Shown: in pieces, positions 15,958-24,109 of the stretch | Numbering within the stretch: position 1 is the first letter of the stretch | How the letters are laid out: the number at the start of each line of letters is the position of its first letter | DNA from: an uncultured Bacilli bacterium | GTDB taxonomy: Bacteria > Bacillota_I > Bacilli_A > RF39 > UBA660 | Length of the DNA: 64,000 nt | Reading direction: 5' to 3' | Assembly: GCA_934095825.1 (NCBI GenBank) | Contig: CAKOKQ010000002.1 | Span: 1 to 64,000, forward strand | The notes under the pieces: model-generated | The model's input: only the letters and a program-made list of their open reading frames with translations | What the model was told of the DNA's origin: nothing | Databases searched by the model: none | Translations under genes and position numbers: made by a program

Positions 15958-16659
15958 ATGGAAGAGATTAATTTAAAAGAATTGTTTGACTATTTTGTGA
16001 GTAAATGGTTTATAATTGCCATTACGGGCCTAGTTTTTGTTGTAGTAGGAGCATCTTACACCGTATTTTTAAAAACACCGATGTATAATTCATATACAAC
16101 AATGGTATTAACTACTAATAACGAATCTAATACTAATCAATCAATTACGCAAAGTGATATTACTTTAAATAAAAACTTAATATCTAACTATCGAGTAATT
16201 ATGAAATCACATAGTATTTTAAATCAAGTAATTAATAACCTAGACTTAAACACATCAGCTGAACAATTAAAAAAGGTGGTAAATGTTACCACAGAAGATG
16301 ATACAGAGATTATTCGTATTTCTGTTAATAGCGAAAATGCTGAAAATGCTAGAGATGTTGCTAATGAAATAGCAAGAGTATTTTCTAATGATGTAGCTAG
16401 ATACTATAGCATTAAAAATGTGGCTATAGTTGATTATGCTGAAGTAGCAAGTAATCCTTATAACATTAGTTTACTTAAAACTACGGTTTTAGCTTTACTA
16501 GTTGGTGTTGTACTTGCGTGTGCTGTCATATTTATTATGTTCTATTTCGATACAACTATTAAGAGTGTTGAAGAAATTGAAAGTAAGATTGGACTACCAA
16601 CATTAGGAGTTGTTCCACTTAAATATGTACCAAAAGAGAAGAAAGGAAAAAGAAAATGA
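15958..16659 (+). CDS. Chain-length determinant / BY-kinase modulator (Wzz, CapA/YwqC type)
   Basis: A 233-residue membrane protein with two helices (about 18-38 and 180-202) bracketing an extracellular loop. The second helix is followed by D-T-T-I-K-S-V-E-E-I-E-S-K-I-G-L-P-T-L-G-, the conserved cytoplasmic tail that activates BY-kinases. The N-terminus (E-E-I-N-L-K-E-L-F-D-Y-F) is typical. The start at 15958 is supported by AAGAGGG upstream and by the promoter position. It overlaps the kinase gene by 4 bases. Together they set glycan chain length and couple it to tyrosine phosphorylation. Confidence 0.9.
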   Translation: MEEINLKELFDYFVSKWFIIAITGLVFVVVGASYTVFLKTPMYNSYTTMVLTTNNESNTNQSITQSDITLNKNLISNYRVIMKSHSILNQVINNLDLNTSAEQLKKVVNVTTEDDTEIIRISVNSENAENARDVANEIARVFSNDVARYYSIKNVAIVDYAEVASNPYNISLLKTTVLALLVGVVLACAVIFIMFYFDTTIKSVEEIESKIGLPTLGVVPLKYVPKEKKGKRK

Positions 16660-17324
16660 ATAATGAACTTATAGTTGCTAATAATCCTAAAAGTGGAGTA
16701 GCCGAAGCTATTAAAACTATTCGTACTAACCTTTTGTTCTCTTCAATTGATGAACCCGTAAAATCAATATTGATGACGAGTTCAATGAGTGGTGAGGGCA
16801 AATCCTTCGTTAGTGCGAATCTGGCTGTTGCTTTTGCTCAAACCGGTGTTAAAGTGTTAATTGTTGATTGCGATCTACGCCGTGGTAGACAACATAAAAT
16901 CTTTAATATTGATAATGAACAAGGTTTATCAAATCTACTTTTAGATGATGTAGACAAAAATTATAAAAAATATATTAAGAAAACTAGATATGAAAATATT
17001 TATGTTTTACCAATGGGTATTGTGCCACCAAATCCAAGTGAACTTTTAGCATCAGCTAAAAATAAACAATTAGCTAAGACATTAAAACAAAAGTTTGACT
17101 TAGTAATTTATGATGGTGTACCAGTTGGCGGCTTAACAGATTCTATTATTATGGCTGACTTAGTTGATAAGATCGTTATCGTATCAGCGTATAAAGTAAC
17201 ACCAGTAGAATTCTTAGCCAATACCAATAAAGCTTTAGAAAAATTTAAGGATAAAATAGCGGGAGTAATTTTAAACAAGTTCCCATCTTCAAAAGATCAT
17301 TACTATAGTAAATATTATAGTTAA
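16656..17324 (+). CDS. Bacterial tyrosine kinase (CapB/CpsD type)
   Basis: A 222-residue P-loop kinase. Walker A S-S-M-S-G-E-G-K-S is at 42-50, Walker A' V-L-I-V-D-C-D at 67-73, and F-D-L-V-I-Y-D near 146-152 serves as Walker B. The C-terminus ends in a tyrosine cluster (Y-Y-S-K-Y-Y-S), the autophosphorylation tail. Length and order match the Gram-positive split form in which the membrane activator is a separate protein, here the overlapping gene upstream. The phosphatase downstream reverses the modification. It most likely regulates one of the two glycan export systems in this window. Confidence 0.93.
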   Translation: MNNELIVANNPKSGVAEAIKTIRTNLLFSSIDEPVKSILMTSSMSGEGKSFVSANLAVAFAQTGVKVLIVDCDLRRGRQHKIFNIDNEQGLSNLLLDDVDKNYKKYIKKTRYENIYVLPMGIVPPNPSELLASAKNKQLAKTLKQKFDLVIYDGVPVGGLTDSIIMADLVDKIVIVSAYKVTPVEFLANTNKALEKFKDKIAGVILNKFPSSKDHYYSKYYS

Positions 17325-17347
17325 GACTAGTTAGGAGTAGTAGAAAT

Positions 17348-18121
17348 ATGATTGATTTACATAGTCATATCCTACCTAATATTGATGATGGCTCTAAATC
17401 CTTAGAAGAATCAATTGCTATAATTAAACAAGCCGTTTCTAATGGAGTAACTGATATCATTGTTACTCCTCATTTCATATTAGGCAGTAGTTATAATAAA
17501 GAAAAAAGCGCTAATAAAAAGCTATTAGCTGATTTAAAGAAAAGAGTAGAAGCTGAAAATTTAAGTATCAATTTACATCTTGGCAATGAAATATTTGTTG
17601 ATATTGAGATGGTAAGTTTACTTAAGAAAAAGAAAATAGCGTCATTAAATGATAGCAGGTATGTACTCTTTGAATTACCCATGAATAATGAATATAAAAA
17701 CATTAAAAAGACACTGTTTGATTTACAAAGTGTGGGGTATATTCCAGTTATTGCGCATCCTGAACGCTACCGAATTGTTAAAGAAAATCCCCAAATAGTC
17801 GAAGAGTGGCAGGAAGCGGGAGCTGTTTTTCAAAGTAATATTGGTTCTTTATTTGGTCGTTATGGAAAAGAAGCAAAGAACACGCTTATAACTTTACTTA
17901 AACATGAGGCCGTAAGCTTTATAGCTAGTGATATTCATCATAGTCGTGATACTTTCTATGAGGATATCCCTAAATTAAAGAAAATGCTAAAAAAAATAGT
18001 TAAAGAAGACTATGTCGAAGAGTTATTGGAACTTAATGGCAAGAAAGTTTTAAATAACGAAAGAATAGAGGTAAGAGAAGTAATACCTTTCAAAAAAAAT
18101 ATATTCGGACAATATAAATAA
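17348..18121 (+). CDS. CpsB/CapC-type PHP tyrosine phosphatase
   Basis: A 257-residue PHP-fold, metal-dependent protein-tyrosine phosphatase. Metal-binding motifs are visible: D-L-H-S-H at 3-7, T-P-H-F near 41-44, E-near the N-E-I-F segment (about 80), A-H-P-E-R-Y near 138 and S-D-I-H-H near 198. It follows the kinase after 23 bases with AGGAG upstream of the ATG. It removes phosphate from the kinase tail. A strong terminator directly after it ends the three-gene unit. Confidence 0.93.
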   Translation: MIDLHSHILPNIDDGSKSLEESIAIIKQAVSNGVTDIIVTPHFILGSSYNKEKSANKKLLADLKKRVEAENLSINLHLGNEIFVDIEMVSLLKKKKIASLNDSRYVLFELPMNNEYKNIKKTLFDLQSVGYIPVIAHPERYRIVKENPQIVEEWQEAGAVFQSNIGSLFGRYGKEAKNTLITLLKHEAVSFIASDIHHSRDTFYEDIPKLKKMLKKIVKEDYVEELLELNGKKVLNNERIEVREVIPFKKNIFGQYK

Positions 18122-18143
18122 GCCTCAATTGGGGCTTATTTAA
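18117..18143 (+). terminator. Rho-independent terminator after the phosphatase gene
   Basis: Stem AATAAGCCTC with GGGGCTTATT, loop AATT, followed by a short T-rich run. It overlaps the stop codon. Confidence 0.75.
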
Positions 18144-18165
18144 AACTACAGAAAGACTGATAATA

Positions 18166-19110
18166 ATGAACTCGAAAATAAATGCTTGTGTATTAGGTTT
18201 TGCTATTGGTGAAGCCTTTGGTTTACCCCTTAATTATATAGCTAAAGAAAAGTTGATAAATAAACCTGTAACTAAAATGCTAAAATGTGAAAATTATGAT
18301 GTTCCCATTGGCACTTGGAGTAGTGGTACTTCTAATTTGTTAGCAACTATGGATTCTATAATTACTAAAACCAGAATTGATTATAATTCCATTGCTGATA
18401 ATTTGCTTCTTTGGTATAAGACGGCTAAATATACGGCCACGGCAAGTGTTTTAGATATTGATTTTACTAGTAAACATGCGCTAAATAAATATTTTGAAGA
18501 AAAAAGTGATGCGACCAAATTAGGAGGTACTGGTTATAGCGATTGTGGTAATGAATTTTTACCCCGTTTATTACCAATTGCCTTTTATCTTTATTGTACT
18601 AAAGCTCGTGATTATACTATTCATTCGGTAGTGAAAAATGTAACCTTTATAACCCATCGTAGTGAAATCCCTGCTATGGCGGCTTATATTTTTACTAAAT
18701 ATATTATTTTCTTACTTAGAGGAACTGATAAACTAGCAAGCTTTAGTATGTTAAAGAATCTTGATTATACGATGTATTTTAAACCCGAAACAATAAAAGA
18801 ATTTGAACATCTCCTAAAAGATAATGTTTATAACTTACCACTTGAAATGATTAATTCAAATAATTATGTTGTTGATACTTTAGAAGCCTTCTTTTATTGC
18901 TTTATAAATTCTAATTCCTTTAGTCAAGCCCTAATTGGTTCTGTAAATCTAGGCGGACAAGCTTCGATGCTTGGCGGGCTATGTTCAAGTGTAGCAGCCA
19001 TCTATTATGGTTATGAAACAATTCCCACTAATTTAGTTGAAAACTTAAATAAAAAAGAATACTTAATGAAAATGATAAGTGACTACGAAGATATTTTAAA
19101 TATTATTTAA
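18166..19110 (+). CDS. ADP-ribosylglycohydrolase-fold protein with all metal-ligand motifs lost
   Basis: A 314-residue all-helical protein recognisable as the ADP-ribosylglycohydrolase (DraG/ARH) family along its full length: V-L-G-F-A-I-G-E-A-F-G near the N-terminus, I-G-T-W-S-S-G-T-S (48-56), L-P-R-L-L-P-I-A, I-T-H-R-S, V-D-T-L-E-A-F-F-Y-C and N-L-G-G-Q-A-S-M (261-268). Active enzymes have W-S-D-D-T in the first and G-G-D-T-D-T in the second; here they are S-S-G-T and G-G-Q-A-S-M, so the acidic ligands of both metals are missing while the fold residues are kept. It follows the terminator of the kinase operon and is probably a binding protein, not a hydrolase. Confidence 0.82.
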   Translation: MNSKINACVLGFAIGEAFGLPLNYIAKEKLINKPVTKMLKCENYDVPIGTWSSGTSNLLATMDSIITKTRIDYNSIADNLLLWYKTAKYTATASVLDIDFTSKHALNKYFEEKSDATKLGGTGYSDCGNEFLPRLLPIAFYLYCTKARDYTIHSVVKNVTFITHRSEIPAMAAYIFTKYIIFLLRGTDKLASFSMLKNLDYTMYFKPETIKEFEHLLKDNVYNLPLEMINSNNYVVDTLEAFFYCFINSNSFSQALIGSVNLGGQASMLGGLCSSVAAIYYGYETIPTNLVENLNKKEYLMKMISDYEDILNII

Positions 19111-19124
19111 TATCCAGAGAAATA

Positions 19125-19397
19125 ATGGCCCAAAAATATTTTGTGAGAATTTTAAAAAAGTACTTTACAAATAGTAAAAAGGATGGTATGATTAAATCAC
19201 TTAATAGTAGAGAAAGTACTGCTGTTATTAGTAAGAAAGATTCTTACTTTATTAATAATAAATGTTATATTTATTTAATGATTTTTTTAAAACCCTTTGA
19301 TGGTTTAACAGTACTAAACTCATTTATCAATCTATTAAGTATATGCTGCATATGTGGAATATTGATAAAAATATATGACTTTTATCTGTCAATATGA
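19125..19397 (+). CDS. Small hydrophobic protein of unknown function (possible gene fragment)
   Basis: A 90-residue ORF starting 15 bases after the previous gene, with GAGA-type ribosome-binding bases. The N-terminal half is basic and the C-terminal half hydrophobic (Y-I-Y-L-M-I-F-L-K-P, then L-L-S-I-C-C-I-C-G-I). This resembles the first helices of O-antigen ligase or polymerase proteins, so it may be a truncated remnant of one. No downstream continuation was found. Low confidence that it is a functional gene. Confidence 0.35.
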   Translation: MAQKYFVRILKKYFTNSKKDGMIKSLNSRESTAVISKKDSYFINNKCYIYLMIFLKPFDGLTVLNSFINLLSICCICGILIKIYDFYLSI

Positions 19398-19456
19398 GTT
19401 ATATATTAGGAAATCCACAACAAAGTTAATATGTTTGACAGACATGTTACTTTTCT

Positions 19457-19492
19457 AAAAAACTTATTAGAGTAAAATCTAATAGGTTTTTT
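19457..19492 (+). terminator. Rho-independent terminator
   Basis: Stem AAAACTTATTAGA with TCTAATAGGTTTT, loop GTAAAA, then TT and further pyrimidines. It ends transcription of the 18166-19397 pair. Confidence 0.75.
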
Positions 19493-19556
19493 CTTTCCTT
19501 TTTAAACTTATCATGCTACAATACTTAAAGACAACAATGGTTAGGGATGTAGTAGT

Positions 19557-20357
19557 ATGCAGGGTAAAAGCTTTTTAGATTATCTTTCTAAAATAAAAGA
19601 TGATGACATTTTAAAATATATAAATAGTAAAGTTAAGTATTATCAAAACTTTTATAAATTAAATAAGTCTTTAGGACTCCTAACTCCTACTAAATACTCC
19701 TTGCCATATTATGGCTTTATTACTAGTAATATTAAAATAAGATATAACTTAGAAAATGATTACTATAAAATAAGAAATACTAATTATCTTTATGAATTCT
19801 TTAAATATTTACAAGAAAATAAAATATATAATAATAACGAGGCTATCTTAGCTATTCCTTTGTTTTTGGAAAATTACTTTGGCAGGAAAACTAGTAGATT
19901 AAAAAGAAGAGAAGATATTTTAAAAATAGAAAGTGATAGTAGAATTTACTTAAGTGATATTGAAAATCTAAAAAATGCTAATGTGGCAACTTCTTTAGAA
20001 TATAGCCTGTTTGCCCAAAATATCTTAACATTCTTAGGGTATGATGCCATTTTATTGATAGGTTCTTTTAAAAGAAAAAGTATTAACGATTTTTATAGTT
20101 TTAATATCATTATGATGGATAATAATTATTATTTGTTTGATTTTTATAATCCGGTTAATGTTTATGATAAGACTGGTGAGGTTATAAATATGCAACCATT
20201 TCAAGTAAAAATAAATAACTCGGATATTGACCTTTTCTTACAAGGGTTAAAGCCCCTAGTCTTAAAAGAGTATAAAAGAATAATGACTAATCATTTGTAC
20301 CAACAAGTAAGTATTGATACTAACCGTATATATAATTTAAATGAAATTTATGAATAA
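19557..20357 (+). CDS. Transglutaminase-like fold protein, probably inactive
   Basis: A 266-residue cytosolic protein with no clear close family. Residues about 143-200 follow the transglutaminase/papain-like pattern: a Cys-helix segment N-V-A-T-S-L-E-Y-S-L-F-A-Q-N-I-L, a strand L-L-I-G-S-F, a His strand F-Y-S-F-N-I-I-M-M and an Asp strand Y-Y-L-F-D-F. At the usual Cys position there is T or S, and at the His position S or F; only the Asp remains. This is a by-eye fold guess. It is monocistronic between two terminators. Alternative: an unrelated uncharacterised protein. Confidence 0.45.
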   Translation: MQGKSFLDYLSKIKDDDILKYINSKVKYYQNFYKLNKSLGLLTPTKYSLPYYGFITSNIKIRYNLENDYYKIRNTNYLYEFFKYLQENKIYNNNEAILAIPLFLENYFGRKTSRLKRREDILKIESDSRIYLSDIENLKNANVATSLEYSLFAQNILTFLGYDAILLIGSFKRKSINDFYSFNIIMMDNNYYLFDFYNPVNVYDKTGEVINMQPFQVKINNSDIDLFLQGLKPLVLKEYKRIMTNHLYQQVSIDTNRIYNLNEIYE

Positions 20358-20358
20358 T

Positions 20359-20432
20359 CAACTAATAGCAATTTAAGAATAGACTAAATGCAAGTTTTTT
20401 ACTTAAATTAAAGATAATTAGTTGTTTTTTTT
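20359..20432 (+). terminator. Long nested hairpin terminator
   Basis: Outer stem CAACTAAT (20359-20366) with ATTAGTTG (20417-20424), inner stem AATTTAAG with CTTAAATT, then eight T. Confidence 0.7.
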
Positions 20433-20465
20433 GTTTTCTTTTCCTATAATGAGTATGGTGATTAT

Positions 20466-21395
20466 GTGAAAGATTTACGCGTTGTATTTATGGGAACTCC
20501 TGATTTTGCGGTTCCTGTTTTAGAAAAATTAATAGAAAAGACGAAGGTGTGTTTAGTTGTAACCCAACCTGATAAAGAGATTGGCCGTCATAAAATACTT
20601 ACGCCAACGCCAATAAAAAAAGTGGCTTTAGAAAATAATATACCCGTTTTTCAACCAAGCAAAATAAAAAATGATTATGAACCTATTGTTGCAGTTAAAC
20701 CAGATATTATTATAACTTGTGCTTATGGTCAGATAATTCCTAAAGTCCTTTTAGACTTACCAAGATTAGGATGTATTAATGTTCATGCTTCTTTACTTCC
20801 TTATCTTAGAGGGGGAGCTCCTTTGCATCATGCGATAATTGATGGTTATAAAAAAACAGGGGTTACTATTATGTATATGGATGAAGCTATGGATACAGGG
20901 GATATTATTAGTACCGTTACTTATGAAATTAAAGATACAGATAATGTTGGTATTATTCATGATAATTTAAGGGAAATGGGGGCCGAACTTTTAATGCAGA
21001 CTCTACCCAGTATTATTGATGGCACTAATAAGAGAATAAAACAAGATAATGCTAAAGCAACATATGCATATAATATATCAAGAAGTGATGAACACCTAGA
21101 TTTTACCCAAGAAGGAATAATAATTGATCGGAAAGTGCGAGGTCTAAATCCTTGGCCTCTTGCAAATACATATTTTGATGATGAGGAAATTAAAATAATC
21201 AGTGGTTATTTTGTGGAAGGTAAAAGTAAACCTAATACTATTAATGTTGTAACTAAAGATTCTTTAGGAATTGGGTGTCGTAATGGCATATATTATGTAA
21301 CTTCAATTAAACCAAGTGGTAAAAAAATAATGGATATTAAATCATATTTAAACGGAATAGATAAAGATAAGTTATTAGCTAAAAAAATTAGCTAG
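20466..21395 (+). CDS. fmt: Methionyl-tRNA formyltransferase
   Basis: A 309-residue enzyme that formylates initiator Met-tRNA using 10-formyl-tetrahydrofolate. V-F-M-G-T-P-D-F-A-V-P-V-L (about 6-18) begins the hydrolase fold. The catalytic N-H-H... region is represented by I-N-V-H-A-S-L-L-P (about 104-112) followed by R-G-G-A-P, and D-T-G-D-I is near 142. The C-terminal OB-like domain ends I-K-P-S-G-K-K-I-M-D. The start is GTG 20466; the overlapping ATG at 20464 runs into TGA. No peptide deformylase gene is adjacent, unlike the common fmt-def arrangement. Confidence 0.95.
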   Translation: MKDLRVVFMGTPDFAVPVLEKLIEKTKVCLVVTQPDKEIGRHKILTPTPIKKVALENNIPVFQPSKIKNDYEPIVAVKPDIIITCAYGQIIPKVLLDLPRLGCINVHASLLPYLRGGAPLHHAIIDGYKKTGVTIMYMDEAMDTGDIISTVTYEIKDTDNVGIIHDNLREMGAELLMQTLPSIIDGTNKRIKQDNAKATYAYNISRSDEHLDFTQEGIIIDRKVRGLNPWPLANTYFDDEEIKIISGYFVEGKSKPNTINVVTKDSLGIGCRNGIYYVTSIKPSGKKIMDIKSYLNGIDKDKLLAKKIS

Positions 21396-21468
21396 TAAAA
21401 ATATAATTTAAAAAGATAAAATAAAGTGCTTGTAAGGTTATAAAAAATTAAAATGGGTGGTTTGGGAA

Positions 21469-22263
21469 ATGTTTAAAAAGAAAGTTAAAGATAATAAAGA
21501 AGAAATAAATCTTGATGATAAGTTGCAAAAGAAAATTTTGGTAAATATGATAACCTCTTTAAGAGGAGTAGGGGGTATTTTATTGGTACCCATCTTTACT
21601 ATTTATGGCAGTATTCCTGCCTCTATCTGGTTTGTTTTATTTATGGCAACCGATTGGATAGATGGGTATCTTGCTCGTAAATATGAAGTATCTAGTTTCT
21701 TTGGAGCCTTACTTGATGGTATGTTTGATAAATTATTTGGTATTATATCCTTTTTACTTTTAGCAAGCATTAGTCCAAGCTATACGATACCTTTGTTATT
21801 TGAAGCCGGAATCTTGAGTTATGGCCTTTATAGTGCTTCTAAGGGTAACAATATTAAATCAAGTTTAATTGGGAAAACTAAAATGTGGTTTTTAGCAGCT
21901 TCTGTTCTTCTGGGATTCTTAAATACGGATTACTTAGCCTTAGAAAATTTTTTAAAAACTCTTAACCTAAATGTTGTACCCTTAGATAATTTTGTAAAAT
22001 TAGAAAAAATTACTAGTAGTGCTTTAGTAGGCATGGAAGCATTAAGTTTAACTAGTTATGTGGTTAAAGATAAACTTCAGGATAATACTAAATCCGCTAA
22101 AGTTCCGCTTAAAGTTAAAGATATTAAAGATGTAATTATAAGTAGAGATAAAGAAACTAAAAAAGAAGTAAAAATGCGTCTTTTTGATACCAATTATTAT
22201 GAAGAAAATAAAGATAAACCATTAAGCTTACTTCTTAATTTAAAAAAACATGAAAATATCTAA
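21469..22263 (+). CDS. CDP-alcohol phosphatidyltransferase family protein
   Basis: A 264-residue membrane enzyme. The family motif D-x2-D-G-x2-A-R-x8-G-x3-D-x3-D is complete: D-W-I-D-G-Y-L-A-R, then G-A-L-L-D-G-M-F-D. Members make phosphatidylglycerophosphate or other phospholipids from CDP-diacylglycerol. I use ATG 21469, which has GGTGG upstream; a GTG at 21457 is also in frame. It has an extra hydrophilic C-terminal part of about 60 residues compared with the shorter PgsA at 48007. Having two copies suggests a different alcohol acceptor (for example cardiolipin or another lipid), which is inference. Confidence 0.85.
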   Translation: MFKKKVKDNKEEINLDDKLQKKILVNMITSLRGVGGILLVPIFTIYGSIPASIWFVLFMATDWIDGYLARKYEVSSFFGALLDGMFDKLFGIISFLLLASISPSYTIPLLFEAGILSYGLYSASKGNNIKSSLIGKTKMWFLAASVLLGFLNTDYLALENFLKTLNLNVVPLDNFVKLEKITSSALVGMEALSLTSYVVKDKLQDNTKSAKVPLKVKDIKDVIISRDKETKKEVKMRLFDTNYYEENKDKPLSLLLNLKKHENI

Positions 22264-22315
22264 AAAATAAAATAAATTAAAAATAATTAAGATATAAAGA
22301 CAAGGAATTAAAATT

Positions 22316-23161
22316 ATGATAGGAATGGTAATAGTAAATTATAACGATTATAAGACAACTAAGAGATTACTTGATAATGTTAAAAACTATAAAATATTAA
22401 AAGAGATTGTCGTTGTTGATAATAAAAGTACGGATGATTCATTAGAAAACTTGCAAAGATTAAAAAACAAAAAAATAACTATTATAGATAGCGGAGAAAA
22501 TAAAGGTTATAGCTATGCTCTAAATGTGGGGTGCAAATACTTAATTGCTAAATATAAAGAGTTAAATATTGTAATTTCCAATAGTGATATCATTATAGAT
22601 AGTGAGAATGATATAAAAGACTTAAATAGTTATATCAGGGCTAAAAATGTTATAGTAGGACCCACTATAATTCAAGGAAATGAACTCAATAGAGGTTTTA
22701 AAATACCAACCCCATGGCAAGATATTAAACAAAATATTGTCTTTTTTGGTAAAAAAGTTTTAACTAAGGAACTTAATTATCCCGATAACTATTACTATAA
22801 AGATATTAGTAAAGTTGATACTGTATCAGGTTGTTTCTTTATGATAGCAAGTAAACATTTAGAAGAAATGGGTTATTTTGATGAAAATGTGTTTTTATAT
22901 TATGAAGAAAATATAATGGGAGTAAAGACTAAAAAATTAAAGAAAAATATTATTGTTTGTAATAATGTTGATGTTGTTCATGACCATTCGGTTTCTATAG
23001 ATAAGAGTTTAAAAAGAATTAAAAAATATGATATTTTAAAAACTAGTCAGGAATACTTTGAAAAAACTTATAATCATGCTAGCAAACTAGAATTATTCTT
23101 TTTAAAAGTTTTTAGATATTTAACTAGAGTATTATTATTAATTAAATATATGATTGATTAG
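22316..23161 (+). CDS. Glycosyltransferase family 2 (rhamnosyltransferase-like)
   Basis: A 281-residue GT2 protein. I-G-M-V-I-V-N-Y-N-D-Y-K-T-T begins the fold, V-V-V-D-N-K-S-T-D-D-S follows near 32-42, G-E-N-K-G-Y-S-Y-A-L-N near 60, and S-N-S-D-I at about 88 is the metal-binding motif. V-S-G-C-F-F-M-I near 166 and Y-Y-E-E near 198 match the acceptor half of rhamnosyl-type GT2 enzymes. A terminator follows directly. It probably contributes to the ABC-exported glycan downstream. Confidence 0.88.
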   Translation: MIGMVIVNYNDYKTTKRLLDNVKNYKILKEIVVVDNKSTDDSLENLQRLKNKKITIIDSGENKGYSYALNVGCKYLIAKYKELNIVISNSDIIIDSENDIKDLNSYIRAKNVIVGPTIIQGNELNRGFKIPTPWQDIKQNIVFFGKKVLTKELNYPDNYYYKDISKVDTVSGCFFMIASKHLEEMGYFDENVFLYYEENIMGVKTKKLKKNIIVCNNVDVVHDHSVSIDKSLKRIKKYDILKTSQEYFEKTYNHASKLELFFLKVFRYLTRVLLLIKYMID

Positions 23162-23183
23162 GATTAGAAGTTCTAATCTTTTT
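23162..23183 (+). terminator. Rho-independent terminator after GT2
   Basis: Stem GATTAGA with TCTAATC, loop AGT, then five T. Confidence 0.7.
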
Positions 23184-23328
23184 ACTATGGGTAAAATATA
23201 AAGAATACTTTGAGCTATTCAATAAATTTTAATTTGATTTTTTCTTAAATAAAGGTTTTTTAAATGGAAAATATATGGTAACATAGTAGATGGATACCAA
23301 AGGTAGCAAGTATTTAATATTACTCATT

Positions 23329-23337
23329 TGGTATAAT
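23329..23337 (+). promoter_or_regulatory. Extended -10 promoter of the ABC glycan export operon
   Basis: TG-G-TATAAT (23329-23337) is a consensus extended -10 box 20 bases before the wzt start. No strong -35 is seen, as expected for this promoter type. The 3' part of the region 23184-23356 thus holds the promoter; I see nothing else in it. Confidence 0.6.
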
Positions 23338-23356
23338 AATTATAAGGATGATGATA

Positions 23357-24100
23357 ATGAAAAATAAAAAGAATGAAATAGCGATTGATGTTAATCATGT
23401 TACTAAGACTTTTAAGTTATATTCTGATAAGCCGCAAACCTTAAAAGAAAGGTTAGTAAGAGGTTGGAAGAATAAGACCGAGGAAAGAACAGTCTTAAAA
23501 GATATTAATATTGAAATTAATAAAGGGGAAACCGTTGCTTTAATTGGCGTTAATGGTAGTGGTAAATCGACCTTACTTAAATTAATGACTAAAATAATTT
23601 ATCCTAATAAAGGAACTTTAAAAACTTATGGAAAATTAACTAGTCTTTTAGAGTTAGGAGCAGGGTTTCATCCAGATTTTACAGGTAGAGAAAATATTTA
23701 TTTTAATGCCGCTATCTTTGGCCTTACGAAAAAGGAAATTGATGATAGATTAGAAAGTATTATCGAATTTAGTGAATTAGGGGATTTTATTGATAGTCCA
23801 GTGCGTACTTATTCATCAGGTATGTATATGCGTCTTGCCTTTAGTGTGGCTATTAATGTTGATGCAGAGATTTTACTTATTGATGAGATTTTAGCCGTAG
23901 GAGATCAACATTTCCAAGATAAATGCTTTGCTAAGTTAGAAGAACTTGCTCAAAGTAATATGACCATTGTTATCGTTAGTCATAGCTTAGATTCTATAAA
24001 GAAGTTATGTAACAGGGCTATCTGGATTAATGAAGGTAGGGTGGCTATGGACGGTAAATGTAGTGATGTCATTAGTGAATATTTGAAAGTTTGCGGGTAG
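23357..24100 (+). CDS. ABC transporter ATP-binding protein for polysaccharide / teichoic acid export
   Basis: A 247-residue ATPase of the Wzt/TagH group. Walker A is G-V-N-G-S-G-K-S-T (64-72), signature Y-S-S-G-M-Y-M-R-L near 160, and Walker B I-L-L-I-D-E-I-L-A near 180; S-H-S is the switch. The N-terminal V-N-H-V-T-K-T-F-K-L-Y extension with L-K-E-R-L is typical of glycan exporters. ATG 23357 is used because AAGGA lies 8 bases upstream. There is no C-terminal carbohydrate-binding domain as in Wzt O9a, so export should not depend on chain-cap recognition. The permease follows in the same operon. Confidence 0.92.
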   Translation: MKNKKNEIAIDVNHVTKTFKLYSDKPQTLKERLVRGWKNKTEERTVLKDINIEINKGETVALIGVNGSGKSTLLKLMTKIIYPNKGTLKTYGKLTSLLELGAGFHPDFTGRENIYFNAAIFGLTKKEIDDRLESIIEFSELGDFIDSPVRTYSSGMYMRLAFSVAINVDAEILLIDEILAVGDQHFQDKCFAKLEELAQSNMTIVIVSHSLDSIKKLCNRAIWINEGRVAMDGKCSDVISEYLKVCG

Positions 24101-24109
24101 GTGAAGAAT

